A DNA stretch of 64,000 bases, from NCBI RefSeq assembly GCF_964340395.1, contig NC_135558.1, positions 21,028,871 through 21,092,870 on the forward strand, written 5' to 3'. Below the pieces are notes generated by a model, which saw only the letters and a list, made by a program, of their open reading frames with translations, did not search any database and was not told the DNA's origin. Origin of the DNA: Glandiceps talaboti (lineage: Eukaryota; Hemichordata; Enteropneusta; Spengelidae). Both the position numbers and the translations under genes were made by a program. Positions 26,740 through 37,594 of this stretch are shown in pieces (the first letter of the stretch is position 1; each line of letters starts with the position of its first letter).

Positions 26740-27780
26740 ATTCACATGACAGGGATTTTTGATCGTGACTCATTGTGGACTACTTGACTGTCTTGCAAAT
26801 ACTTTATAAGATCCTGGGTTAGCACTATCATAATTATAATTATTGACTACACAGGGTAATTATATTCTAAAAGGAGTTTAATAGCATCTTGACTGAAAGG
26901 TAGAGGAAGCTTGAGAAGGGAATATGTGCATCTCTTATAGGGGTCCTAGGGGTCTCCCCTAGAAGCCCTGGAGGTTTTTTTACCCTGAAAAGTCAATGCT
27001 AAGACTGTTCAGGCCCTTTCAGACAAATAATTTCCAAGCTTTACAAGACAGCACCAACATGTAAATAGCAACTACATAGGGTTGAAATACTTTTGAAATA
27101 TACTTTGAAAGCATCTTGACAGTAAGAGGGGAAGAGCTTGAGACTGGGATATGTCCACCTCATGTGGGGGGTCCGAGGGGTCTCCTTCTAGAAGCCCTGG
27201 AGGACTTTTACTCTTGAAGCCAATATTTAGGCTATTCAGACCCTTTCAAGCAATAACTTAATCCATGCTTTACAAGACAGCACCATCAAGTATCAGAAAC
27301 TATTCTTTATAACTTACATTGGGTTGAAATATGTTCCTAAAAAGTTAAATGGCATCATCATACATGTAGTAAAGGTGAGCACATCTAATGATAGTTTCAG
27401 TGGTAGGGGAGGTTTGGAGTTTAAGGCAATTTTTGACTATCTTGGCAAACATTTCACATCTTTAAAAGACAATATCATCTCTAATTAGAATAGGGTGAAA
27501 ATATTTAAGAAAAGTTTAATACCATTAGCACAGTAAAGAGATTGTTGGTGCATCTGATTGTTGGTTGAATGCATGCATGAGTGACCTCTGGGGGTGAGGG
27601 AGTCACTGGATTTTCCCCCTGGCAGATCTGCAGTTTTTTCTTCTATTAAGGCAATGTTTAGGTTATTCATAGCCTTTGCGGTAATATAAGCTTTGAATAG
27701 CTAACGTGATTGTGAGTTTTAAATGAGTTTCCTATGTCACATAAAACTGGCCCGTAATATTGGTATAGGGGCATTAATAT
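26740..27780. other. Non-coding stretch with a tandem low-copy repeat
   Basis: Three diverged copies of a ~300 bp segment are recognisable at about 26880-27070, 27100-27300 and 27480-27690. They share AGCTTGAGA, GTCTCC, CTAGAAGCCCTGGAGG and TTACAAGACAGCACCA. No coding frame is supported. Confidence 0.5.
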
Positions 27781-27892
27781 TGCATGTATAGTAAAGTCAT
27801 CGGTATGTTAGAGAACTTTACGTGGTCATATCTAGTTTATAATAAAAACTGGCATCTGATGAGATGTGGTGATTTGTAGTGTCAATAACATA

Positions 27893-27941
<49 letters not shown>
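27893..27941. repeat. (GT)n microsatellite
   Basis: Uninterrupted GT dinucleotides, about 24 units. The flanking block with TATGTTAGAGAACTTTA (about 27801-27895) has a diverged relative at about 57206-57332. Confidence 0.95.
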
Positions 27942-27945
<4 letters not shown>

Positions 27946-28059
27946 AAATCCCTTCAAAGAATTCATGTAAGAAACAGGGACAAGAACAAATATAGACATG
28001 TAACACATTTCAGACAAGGCTATATGCCATTGTAGAAAAGGATTTTGGTCTTCCATCAC

Positions 28060-28405
28060 AATCCAAAACACAATTACCCCCCCCCCCACAATTTTCAAAA
28101 CAGCATGACCCCCCCCCACTGCCAATTTCAAAAACAGGGTGACCCCCCCCCCTTCAAATCCACCCCAGGCCGAAGAAACTGACCGGTCCTTTAAGAGATA
28201 CCGTCCGTGACAACCACACTACAGACAAGTAACAAGACTGAATCAGTGAATGGGTTTAGGGAGCGATCAGTTTTTACGGCCGGGGGTGTGCCAGTGACTT
28301 CTTGTTCATGTTGTACTTAAAAATAGTGACCCCCTGCGATTCATCCACAAAACAATCCCCCCCCCCCCCGACAAATAAAAAAACCACTGGACCCCCCCCC
28401 CGACA
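28060..28405. repeat. Dispersed repeats with long C runs, two members
   Basis: The first member (about 28060-28192) ends GAAACTGACCGGTCC, the inverse of the start of the 26570 repeat. The second member (about 28257-28405) starts GGGAGCGATCAGTTTTTACG. Both contain several runs of 9-13 C separated by short A-rich spacers. Confidence 0.6.
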
Positions 28406-28749
28406 TCTGTTGACGAGAAACATTCTTCTTATTCTTGCAAAAGACACTCTAGATTCTCAAAGCACAATTTTGTATGAAAAAACGAACAGGAGAAACCATT
28501 CATTATAAATGACTAAACTGTGTCCCGTTTATATCAGGAGGAAAATGCGGGTCTAATTTGAAATTTAAAAAACCCTTACATTTCTACGGCTATCAAGTGA
28601 CAAAATTATATGTGTTCACTACAGATACATTTACATTACAAATTTAACTATATATATGGAATACAGTAAAACCACGCCTTTATGAAAATGTGTGGATTGT
28701 TTTGAAATAGTGGACATAGAATAGACACATCATTTATAAATATACTCTT

Positions 28750-28965
28750 TTGGAGTGTAAGGTTTACCCTTCCTATGATAAGTTCATTTCATTGTCGAAT
28801 TCTAATAATGTAACATATTCAAATAATTTAGCTTCAGTTATTCATTTTGCAATGAAAAATAGAGAGGAATTTCACTCTATGAACCGATACGTTTGTGACA
28901 TTGTTTGCTCTTTAGGTCTGTGGCTTTATTGTTCTGAAATAAACTGATTGATTGGTCGTGCGTGT
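28750..28965 (+). pseudogene. 3' end fragment of a non-LTR retrotransposon
   Basis: The frame from 28750 to a TGA at 28945-28947 encodes a peptide with YPSYDKFISLSNSNN followed by a helix-like segment. It resembles the extreme C-terminal tail of many LINE reverse transcriptase proteins (a Tyr/Asp-Lys-Phe block followed by R-rich helices). It is followed by AATAAACTGATTGATTGG, a typical LINE 3' end with a short simple-repeat tail. No RT catalytic domain is present upstream. Family assignment is inference. Confidence 0.4.
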
Positions 28966-29228
28966 CGCTAAAACTGAGCATCGACTTTTCAAGTAAATAT
29001 GGAGATAAGATTACCGTATGCACGAGACACCGGTTACTCGGTGGGGAAACAAATTGGATGAGGTAGGTTTCAAATTGTATTGCTATATAAAGGGAAAATA
29101 TATAACTGATAATTTGTCAATGAGTAAACATCATTAATAACTATTACTAAAAAGTATAGTTGGCAAAACATTCTAGAGAATTGAAATCATTAAAAATAGA
29201 ATTCGTACATTAGTAACTTGAGTGACTT
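28966..29228. other. Non-coding 3' flank of the UGT pseudogene
   Basis: AT-rich sequence with no frame or recognised repeat. It would hold the 3' UTR of the pseudogene on the minus strand. Confidence 0.4.
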
Positions 29229-29502
29229 TTACGCAACTTTTTGTTTAAGTTTTCTTTGAAATATTCTGCTGATAAAACAGCACGACCGAAAAATCACGAA
29301 TACACAAACTGCAATAACACAGATTACGAAAACAAAGACATCAATCAAATAATACTGGAAGAAATTCAAATCGACTGCCTTGGATTCGAGATGTTTGCCA
29401 CCATGTTTGATGACGTATTCAACCCAATATATCATGGTGTCCTTAGGGGACATGGGTTTATCCCTGTGAATACCGGAGAGACGAACAGCGTTCTCCTTGT
29501 AC
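29229..29502 (-). pseudogene. UGT pseudogene exon 4 (C-terminal, membrane anchor)
   Basis: Reads YKENAVRLSGIHRDKPMSPK, then YWVEYVIKHGGKHLESKAVD, then a hydrophobic segment of about 20 residues and a basic tail ending KQKVA. The last five residues fit the KxKxx ER-retrieval pattern typical of UGTs. The acceptor is TTTTGCAG. The frame is open to the stop. This exon is intact, but it belongs to a gene broken in exons 1 and 2. Confidence 0.85.
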
Positions 29503-30088
29503 CTGCAAAATATAGAGGATGGACCTGAATGCACCATACTGTTCACGCTTCGGCAAAATTTATATAAGATAAGGTTCACAGAATTATCTATAATGTGTGC
29601 ATTGAAACCATTCACACAGTGTAACATTGATAAACAATTCATATTGCAATGGGATAATGGTTATGCAAAGAAGGGTCAAAGGTTACACGCAAACTATTAT
29701 TGCTGACAGTTTATCTAGATAAGTTGTATGTTGTTTGAGTTGTGCAATTTGTTGATAGTAAACCAATACAAGCAGCAACCAAGCTGTGTTGTTAGTGCTT
29801 AGAATATATCTAATTAAGTCATATAGTACACGGAGACCGATGACACTTACTCTATGGATATATGTGAGAAGCCAATTTTGAAGACAGGAAAGAAAAAAAA
29901 ATCTGGCATAATAAAAACAACAGAGAAATCAGACCAAATACGGGATTTGGGTTGATTGTGTCTGCGCCTAGTGAGAACTGGCACATTATGAATACTCTTA
30001 ATTCTTACTATTATAAACAAGGCGTATTTAATTAATTATGAAAACGTGGAATGTACCATTTCGTTAATTGAACGTCATTCTTGTGTAC

Positions 30089-30308
30089 CTTGGATCTGTT
30101 ATCACCATGGAAACGGCTTCATACAGGTTTTCTGAGGAGAAAGTCTTTACATCGAGAGTTACACCCATTCCCTTGTCTGTCATCGTCTGCACATTGTTAT
30201 GTTGATCGTAGAATAAAGGTACTCCTACGATTGGTATCCCGTGGTGAAGTGCCTCGTAAAGACCGTTTATACCACCGTGGCAAACGAACACTGCATTTGT
30301 AAAACATA
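30089..30308 (-). pseudogene. UGT pseudogene exon 3 (UDP-sugar binding signature)
   Basis: Contains the UGT signature: VCHGGINGLYEALHHGIP, then VGVPLFYDQHNNVQ. The DQ pair contacts the UDP-sugar in this family. At 220 bp it is exactly as long as exon 3 of the intact paralogue, with an AATTTCAG acceptor and an AG|GTACAC donor. The frame is open throughout. Confidence 0.85.
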
Positions 30309-31048
30309 CTGAAATTAAGTCTGATATTGTGATTTAATTAATTCATGAAACTTTCCCAAAATTTGCTATATTGTGATTGGTCAAAGTTAAAGATTATAGT
30401 ACTTACTCGGGTTAGCGCCTTCACACGGGCAAGCGCCCAGTGTGTTTGTTTAGACAATGTCTATTTTTAGATAATTGGAATCCTGGCATACCACTATTCA
30501 CAATTACTTATCGTGGGAAATATACGCTTAATATCAAAACGATATCAAATCAAATGATATTGGACATTATTTTCATAAGTTGGTAGGTATGTCGTATCTA
30601 AGAAATACAACATCTTCGTGTTGGTCAGTCTTATACGTACTTGAGTAAACTGTTAAGGCGACATTGAGTAATCAATTAAGTTGGAATTCATTACTTTTGA
30701 AACACTCAAACACCCTTACATTTCATGCAATTTTGCCTCTATATAATGCGTCGTACTATGTTATAAAATATGCGTTTGGACGCGTGTTTATCACTAATTA
30801 GATACGATTGCTTGGCGGGGGAACTACAGAGACCTGGGGGAACTACAGAGACTTGGGGATCTTCGTATGATTGGATGGAGAAGAACTTGATCGCGAAGCA
30901 ATAAAGGGTCACTTAATATGAGCTTCTCGTTTTGAGCCGTGTTAGTGCACACGAGGAAATACAATTTTTAAAGCCTTCCCGTGTTTTTTGTAAATAAATC
31001 AGCAACGTCATCATTCTAATTTATATTACAACAGTTATATGTCCTTAC

Positions 31049-31274
31049 CCAGTAAATCATTTTGTGGAATTCACTTCATCAATTTAAACTTGTCGTTCCG
31101 TAGGTAATCGGGTGGTTTATTCCCTCCGAACTTTGCTACTATTTTCTGCGGTCGTTTCTGGAGGCCCAAGGCAAACTTTTTGAAATGCTCTTCGTCGTCG
31201 AATACTGCATACCTTCACAGAGAAAATACGATAATGCCATGCTCTCCTGATGATTAAATAAAATTTTCGAGATC
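31049..31274 (-). pseudogene. UGT pseudogene exon 2 with three in-frame stops
   Basis: One frame aligns with exon 2 of the intact gene (SSGEHGIIVFSL, KFALGLQKRPQKIVAKFGG, LRNDKFKLMK, IPQNDLL) but is interrupted by stop codons after the first six codons, after VFSL, and between LMK and IPQN. The splice sites CTTACAG and GGTAAGG are still present. It is three bases shorter than the paralogous exon, so no frame shift is needed. Confidence 0.85.
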
Positions 31275-31592
31275 CTGTAAGTAGGGAAACCTAGTGTTAC
31301 ATTAAATGTCAGGACAACCACTATATCTATCTATCTATCTTGTCTAGGGGTTAAAAATTGTTTCATTTCATTACACATTGAGCCTAAATCGTGTCGTTCC
31401 GCCCTCATCGGCCTCCTCTCGCTGACCGATGTGTGAGGGCGCCCTTCACGGCGTACCTTACAGACTAACATTGTGCCCGAAGCTATATATTACATAGTCT
31501 ATCAGCTAGCCCTCGGATGTTCTTCCGATAAAATACGACACACAGCCGAACAACGCTATCGAGGATGGAACATTCGGGCAAGCCCTCACATG
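31275..31592. other. Remaining intron 1 of the UGT pseudogene, left of the retroelement
   Basis: Holds a short (CTAT)n run at about 31321-31340 and otherwise unremarkable sequence up to the CATG target site at 31589-31592. No gene is seen. Confidence 0.5.
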
Positions 31593-32304
31593 TGTTACGA
31601 CGCTGAATTTGGTAGCTGCAACGTTAACCCGTGTTCAGCGGTAAACTTTGGACTCGCCCGGATAGCAATCTGAGAGGTACCGATTTCACGAAACAGTGCT
31701 CTGTAAAAAGAAGAAACTCACAAGGACACAAATATTACTTTTGTGTTGAATGACTTATACGATTTGCAGCATAGGGAGCTATTCGCCTCAGTTCCAGTCA
31801 ATTACAGTTAATTGTCAAAGTTCTTTCAAGTAATTTCAGCCCAGCTCACAATTTCTCAAGAACCCGCTGGTATCGCTCTTCACTTCAGTCGCCAACCCTT
31901 AGTCTCCGGAAAAGCGAATTCCAAAGCTACTTCCAACGCATACGTCATCAACATTTTTATTTAAAACATCGTTCATTCCGTATTACAAATATGGTTAACA
32001 AACAAATTGTTTACAACAAAAGATTCTCTCTTAACCTTATTTAGTAAATGTTTATTAATATAATTAATTCAATTCAGCAATAGCCAGTTTATTGACCCGT
32101 CCTAAATAATTCTAGCTAGACAGCTGTTGATTCAATTGGGACACAATTTATCACTCTAAGATGACATGTGACCTCTACTCATTAGGATAGAATAACATTA
32201 CTTGACCCGGCTCTGTCTCATTAATCAATGTGACCTTATCACTTGTGTCTTTTGTCAACAGAGGAATTATCAAATCTTAAATGTTTATTTTGTGACTCGT
32301 AACA
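31593..32304 (-). repeat. 3' LTR of the Gypsy-type element
   Basis: This 712 bp repeat starts TGTTACGACGC and ends GTGACTCGTAACA, with perfect 8 bp terminal inverted repeats (TGTTACGA/TCGTAACA). It matches the right copy over its length except one visible substitution near 32050. Its left edge abuts the CATG target duplication. Confidence 0.95.
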
Positions 32305-32316
32305 CCATTCCCCCCC
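32305..32316 (-). other. Polypurine tract next to the 3' LTR
   Basis: On the minus strand the bases directly before the LTR read GGGGGGGAATGG. This is the expected position and composition for the plus-strand primer of reverse transcription, with one T interrupting it. Confidence 0.7.
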
Positions 32317-32499
32317 GTCAAAATATGTTTTGTCCCCAAAACACGTAACCAGCCTAATTGTAAGAGAAGCTAATTTAGTTCACAAAATATTGGGAAGAGC
32401 GAAAGTGATGGTACCGAAAGATGAAGGTCACATACTGTCAAAGAGATTATTGAGGACAGACGAGCCCGTATAGTTTATATCATACATCAAGTCAAGTAA

Positions 32500-32541
<42 letters not shown>

Positions 32542-33172
32542 GTAAAAACCTGATAATCCGTAAAATTTGGAAAATCGGAAATGTGAAGATAGCTTAAATG
32601 CCAAAGAAATGGTAAAAGGGTTTGTTGAGAATGTCGTGAGACAAAGGTTTTGTAATATCCATCAAAATTTGTTCACAAAATTCACTTATTTAACTTAATT
32701 AACTTAATTATCTTAAATAATTCTTAATTATAAAAGGCAAAAAGAGTTGCAAAATTGTTCTTAATTGAAAATTTAAATCGTCAAAACGTTTCATGTGAAC
32801 TTGTAAAAGTTCAAAACTGTCCGAGAGTCTAAGAGTTCAAATTCATTTCAACAATTAGAGTTGAAAATGTTAAGAGTTCAAAAGTTTGTGTCTTCATATA
32901 ATAATATTGAGGAACTGAAAAGAAACGTCAATATGATGACGTGAAAGTTGAAAGTAGCTCAACAACTTTGTTCCTTAAAGACATTTAAAAGTTAAAGTAT
33001 TGAGATCACAACTGTCTCTCAATTTTCAGTGTGAAAGTTATCTCAATGTTCAGAGACTAAAAGTCCTTAATTAAATTTAATTAGACGTCAAAATAAAATA
33101 GGTACCATTAAAACAATTAATTGTTCATTAAATTTGATAACTGTTAACCATCAAAATTCCAGCGATTGTTCC
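32317..33172 (-). other. Element 3' non-coding region
   Basis: Between the envelope stop and the polypurine tract. It includes a T run of about 38 bases at 32501-32538 and several short AAGTTCAAAA/GAGTTCAAA-type repeats (32700-33010). No coding frame is supported. Confidence 0.6.
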
Positions 33173-35725
33173 TTAAATTGTAAACCATGTCAAGTTCAAG
33201 GGGTCACATTTCGGAATAGAGTTTTGAGGTTGAAGTGGAGTCGCATTTGCACTAGTCTGTCGGCTAATGTCGTTACCGTTGCTAGCGTGGATGTCTGTCG
33301 TCACATCACTTAATCTACTGTTTACGAGTCTAGCATCTTCATGAATGAAGGGGCCCTGTAAAGGGTTGTCATGAATTGTGCAACTAGGCAAAGAGGTCAT
33401 GTCCTTACTAGAATCACACATAGGATGATCTGAAATAGTAGGCAATATCGGGATGACATGCATTTCATGATCAATTGGACTGGCCTCAGAAGCCGTTGTC
33501 TTAACCATCAGTTTGTGCCAATATTGTTTAATGGCACGTAGGCAGTACTTATAAGTAATCATAAATATGATACAGAGAGCAAAAATACATATTGCCTCAA
33601 CAATATATTTAATATAATCGGTGTTATGTGGAGGTTCAAATGGTTTTGTAGGGGATGGGTTTGTAGATATGAACCAAGAAATTTCCTGCGCTTCAACTCT
33701 TTTGGCCAATAAGATTTGCAACGCTATACTAAAATTTCTCATTTTCCACATCAGATATATGGACAATGCCAAGTTAACACACGATAATGCTAGGGTCACC
33801 CAAATTGAATTTGGAAACATTGTAAATACTGATGGATCATCATTAAAGTTTATGTTCTCCTGCCGAAATTGATCCATAGGAGTAAGAAAGACTTTGGAAT
33901 TATCACGAAGCATAGTGGCAGCACGATTCAAATCAATTTTGATATCGTTTTCTGTGCTTAAAGTTTGTTTCCACTCAGTCTCTAATATTTGTACATCTGG
34001 CAATTGAACTGATGTAGGATTGTCGCTTAAGGTAGATAATTTCAAAGTAGGAAGGGCTGTACTATATAAAGACATAAGAATCGGAATATTCAAAGTATGA
34101 CTATATACGATATCATGATCTTGTTGGCAACTATTTCCCAAGGTATCTATGTAGTATTTTTTTGAGAATAGTAAACAACCGCAAGGTATCGTGATCACAC
34201 AAAAATGACACTTTTCAATTTTCTGCAATATTGCATCATTACAAGAAAGATGCCAATCTGATGAATAACCCTGAATTAATACTTGCGAATTTCGCAGCAC
34301 CTGGGCTCTTTGAATGCCTGTGTGACGAACAATTATTTGAGGATTACACCATTTCAAGACTTTAGAATGTTGATTCAATAATACTGCACGAGCACATGAT
34401 GGTAAGTCTGGTTTCAAAATCGTAAGTGGTTGACAAATAAGAATGGATAAACCTTGACATGTTTGAAATTCAGCTGTTGACATTTCTAGAAAATAATCTC
34501 CATTTCGCTGTATTGCAAAATAATTTGGCAAGTTATTTAAGACAGTAACAGATTGTGAAATCGCAGTTCCGTTTGTATTTTGTGCTACTGATGGAAAGGA
34601 AGGAATTGGCAAATGAATTACCTTAAATACATCGAAAATCAATGAATGACGACATAAAGGTACTGGAATATTGATGTAAATATTGTGGCCGTTTCTATAA
34701 AAAGTAGCTCCTTTTTGACGGTGATAATATGATGCGGTTTCGTGACACAAATGATATTGTGAATATTTTTTTTGAAAGTTGTCTTGTAACTTTTGCAGTG
34801 AATTTTCTAAAAGTTTGGAAGAGACAAATTCTGGTGGTAAATAGCCTTCCAGCAAGGTTTGCATACCAATTAAACGTTCTGTAGCTTTGGCTATTAAAAC
34901 ATCCAATGTACGTGATCTATCATCCAGAGCATTTAAAAGTAACATATAACGATGAAATTGATCATTTGAAAGATGATAACTATGGTCCTGTCGCTGTGTT
35001 TGTAATCGGAGTCGTTCAATGTCTGCTACTGCAAGAGTCAATTGTTCTACCGTTGAAAAAGTGTTATTGACAGAAGACCACAAATTGTCAATTCGTCGAT
35101 TTGTAATCTTGAGTACGGAACTCAGGTCAGCACTAAAATGACGTAATCCTGTACGTTGATTTGCTAGTTCTTGTTCAACTGATGAAATATGACGTGCTAA
35201 AATCGAGACATCTTTCGTTGTTGCTGTTCCAAATAGAGTATTAGAAATTTGCCCAATTATTGGCAAAATTGACCTGGTCTTTCGTTCTGAATTATAACCA
35301 TTATCAAATCCCTTATTTCCATACTTGAATGATGAAAGTCGATCTAGTTCATTTAAGTAATGACGTAACTCTTTCAGCTTGTACTTTATACGATAGTTTA
35401 ACGTCTTGATGGAAGCAGAGAATTCATCACACATAGCATCAGTAATATTTAAAAGACACACCTGTTTATGCTGAAATGTTGATGTAACTTTCACAATCTC
35501 GTGTATATCCAGCCATGGAACCGCTATAGTGAGTGACCAACTGCTAGCAGAAGCTTCAATGACTGCTACCTTTTCGAAAATCACACCATAGTTTAGACGT
35601 TGTACATCATCTGTGGCCATGAAGTCATAATCCGAGTCACTTTTTGCATATGATAATGGAAAAAGCATGACATAGAAGAAGACTGTTGCCTTTAGCATTG
35701 TAAACAGAAATGTTCTCCGGTCCAT
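33173..35725 (-). CDS. env: Envelope-like glycoprotein, F-protein type (850 aa)
   Basis: Predicted type I membrane glycoprotein. Residues 1-27 form a signal peptide. A furin-like RKTR site at 148-151 is followed by a segment with IIGQ and LFGT (about 157-167). That arrangement is the hallmark of F-type envelope proteins of baculoviruses and insect errantiviruses, where cleavage exposes the fusion peptide. Heptad-like helical sequence follows (about 170-320), then a Cys-rich region (327-533). A hydrophobic anchor lies at 641-661 and, unusually, a second at about 706-726, before a tail of about 125 residues. Several N-x-S/T sites are present. The start ATG has a strong context (ATCACCATGG). The reading frame is uninterrupted. 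It probably needs a spliced mRNA, but no splice sites were established. Function is inferred from motif order, not from a full alignment. Confidence 0.8.
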   Translation of the reverse strand: MDRRTFLFTMLKATVFFYVMLFPLSYAKSDSDYDFMATDDVQRLNYGVIFEKVAVIEASASSWSLTIAVPWLDIHEIVKVTSTFQHKQVCLLNITDAMCDEFSASIKTLNYRIKYKLKELRHYLNELDRLSSFKYGNKGFDNGYNSERKTRSILPIIGQISNTLFGTATTKDVSILARHISSVEQELANQRTGLRHFSADLSSVLKITNRRIDNLWSSVNNTFSTVEQLTLAVADIERLRLQTQRQDHSYHLSNDQFHRYMLLLNALDDRSRTLDVLIAKATERLIGMQTLLEGYLPPEFVSSKLLENSLQKLQDNFQKKYSQYHLCHETASYYHRQKGATFYRNGHNIYINIPVPLCRHSLIFDVFKVIHLPIPSFPSVAQNTNGTAISQSVTVLNNLPNYFAIQRNGDYFLEMSTAEFQTCQGLSILICQPLTILKPDLPSCARAVLLNQHSKVLKWCNPQIIVRHTGIQRAQVLRNSQVLIQGYSSDWHLSCNDAILQKIEKCHFCVITIPCGCLLFSKKYYIDTLGNSCQQDHDIVYSHTLNIPILMSLYSTALPTLKLSTLSDNPTSVQLPDVQILETEWKQTLSTENDIKIDLNRAATMLRDNSKVFLTPMDQFRQENINFNDDPSVFTMFPNSIWVTLALSCVNLALSIYLMWKMRNFSIALQILLAKRVEAQEISWFISTNPSPTKPFEPPHNTDYIKYIVEAICIFALCIIFMITYKYCLRAIKQYWHKLMVKTTASEASPIDHEMHVIPILPTISDHPMCDSSKDMTSLPSCTIHDNPLQGPFIHEDARLVNSRLSDVTTDIHASNGNDISRQTSANATPLQPQNSIPKCDPLNLTWFTI

Positions 35726-35942
35726 GGTGATCGATGAAGTGAGCTAATCAATGTTATCATTTAATGATGTGACCACGTAAGATATTTAAGAAATATTTAC
35801 TTGTGTGATTTTGAAAGCGAGGCTGAGGATAGTCAGAAGTTATTTTACCATATAAGGTCAGAGCATGACGGATATGGAGATAACAATCTATGTGAGGTAT
35901 ACGAAGAATTCGAGAGATGTTCGAAATTTTAGTCAATATTGT

Positions 35943-37028
35943 TTATTGTCCTTTGTGAGGAAATAAATATGTGTCATCAATTGGTGGAAATAAATATGCG
36001 TTATAATATGGTGTAACATATATGTTGTCCAAAGATGTTAAATTTAAGCAATCACAATTTTCACCATGATCTTCAGAATTTTCATATTCAGTGAATCTGC
36101 CACATTGGCTATTGTAGAACTTATAAGTGTAACGATGTGGTTCATCTGGACTTGTAGGAAAAGTTGTAGCGGTAAAAATATCATGTGAATCTAATATGGC
36201 TTGTTGGATTCTTTTGGGGAGAGGTAATTGTGATACAAGACGGCCGGCGTCACGTTTTGATTGTGACAATTTGATGGTACCTCCATAAAACTTTGGATTT
36301 CTTCCTAAAGAAATACAGTCTCTTATCTTAAAGACACATAAAGCAAACAAGTCATCTGGTTGGTTAAAATATGGAATTAGGGGTTCAAAATATGATTGTA
36401 ATGATTCAGCTTTAAGCATGGAATTGAAAAGAGCCTGTGATAATTTTGTGCGCGCCTGCACACACGACATGACATATATTAATACTTCATGTGCTTTACG
36501 GAATTTTTCATCATGATTTCCAAAAGTACCTAAACTTCGATAATTATAGCACATGAATAATGCATAACAAAGCACGTCAATTCTCAGCGAATGCCAAGGA
36601 GTATTATTTTTTGAAAAATAGGCTAAGATAACCTTCAAACTATTTAGCTTGGAGTGCTCTATAGCCGTGGCGGTGACATATGTCTTCCAATGAAGATAAG
36701 GATTTGAAGGGAAATGTAAATTATAATTTTTTAAAGCATATTCGACTAAATTTGCGTGGTCATTGATAATACCTTGATATGTTACTTTATCCATATTATA
36801 AAGATACTTAATATTCCGTGGGCTGATTTCAACACTATCCTCGAAAATGGGTGTGTAGTCTTCATTTGCTGGAGTTGCAGCTATACGTTGTAAACGTAAG
36901 AATTCTAAATCAGCTGGGTCGCAATGTTGACGTAAAGCTTCATAAAATGAATCCTCTCGTAGAAGACAATTACAATCCAGAGCTTCCATTGCCCATATTC
37001 CGTGTTCCTCGTTAAGCCAAATAGTCAT
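35943..37028 (-). CDS. Unrecognised accessory protein of the retroelement (361 aa)
   Basis: An uninterrupted 361-codon frame lies between pol and env, with the same strand and base composition as its neighbours. I do not recognise the family. It has no signal peptide or membrane segment. The region at about 95-140 (NLVEYALKNYNLHF, then KLNSLKVILAYFSKNN) has the look of paired helices as in ankyrin-like repeats, but the ankyrin consensus is not clear. The C-terminal 60 residues are rich in Tyr, Asp and Pro (for example FPPIDDTYLFP). 217 bases separate it from the env start and 566 from the end of pol, so it would need its own spliced message or internal initiation. It could be a structural, regulatory or captured host-derived gene; the sequence does not decide. 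Confidence 0.75.
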   Translation of the reverse strand: MTIWLNEEHGIWAMEALDCNCLLREDSFYEALRQHCDPADLEFLRLQRIAATPANEDYTPIFEDSVEISPRNIKYLYNMDKVTYQGIINDHANLVEYALKNYNLHFPSNPYLHWKTYVTATAIEHSKLNSLKVILAYFSKNNTPWHSLRIDVLCYALFMCYNYRSLGTFGNHDEKFRKAHEVLIYVMSCVQARTKLSQALFNSMLKAESLQSYFEPLIPYFNQPDDLFALCVFKIRDCISLGRNPKFYGGTIKLSQSKRDAGRLVSQLPLPKRIQQAILDSHDIFTATTFPTSPDEPHRYTYKFYNSQCGRFTEYENSEDHGENCDCLNLTSLDNIYVTPYYNAYLFPPIDDTYLFPHKGQ

Positions 37029-37594
37029 TTTGAAACCTCAGTATATTTAAACAGGAAGTGTTCATTCAAAGTAATGTTATCGAAATGGAAGTGCATTGCA
37101 AGTTGGAACACTAGTGACATGTATAAAATATTTACCGTACATTAGTCAAAAGTTTGTAGCCCAATATGGTAATGAAATGTGACATTGTTTTGTGACACCA
37201 GTGACAAATGAGAAAGTACAATTGGAGGACCTATTTCTTGTGATTAAAACTAGTTTTTTTTTTTTGAGTGGTCACTTAAGAAGTACCCTTGTGGCCCCTA
37301 ACACACATCGTCTGGCCAGACTGTTCAATTATTCACACAATCACAGCTGTATTTATATCTAATTCCTTATTAGGCATAACTTGCAGAATCAATCATGAGG
37401 GTTTTCTAAATGACCACTCTTAAACATGAACTTTAAATAATGTGATTGACTCATACGGTAAACATTTTTTGATATTTGATGACCAAATATAAGAAATTTA
37501 TACATGCTATATGGTAATATTTGTTGTAAAGGATTGCAGTGATCAAACAGGTGGTTTACTGTGTCATTGTCTTTGAGTGACCTTAAGTGTATAC
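37029..37594 (-). other. Non-coding spacer between pol and the accessory gene
   Basis: 566 bases without an open frame, including a T run near 37256-37265. It is a candidate location for splice acceptors of the downstream messages, but none is convincing by eye. Confidence 0.5.

Noticed and set aside
33621-33872. Plus-strand frames within the retroelement (also 38034-38282, 41412-41654, 42112-42369)
   Set aside because: They are antisense shadows of env, pol, pro and gag.
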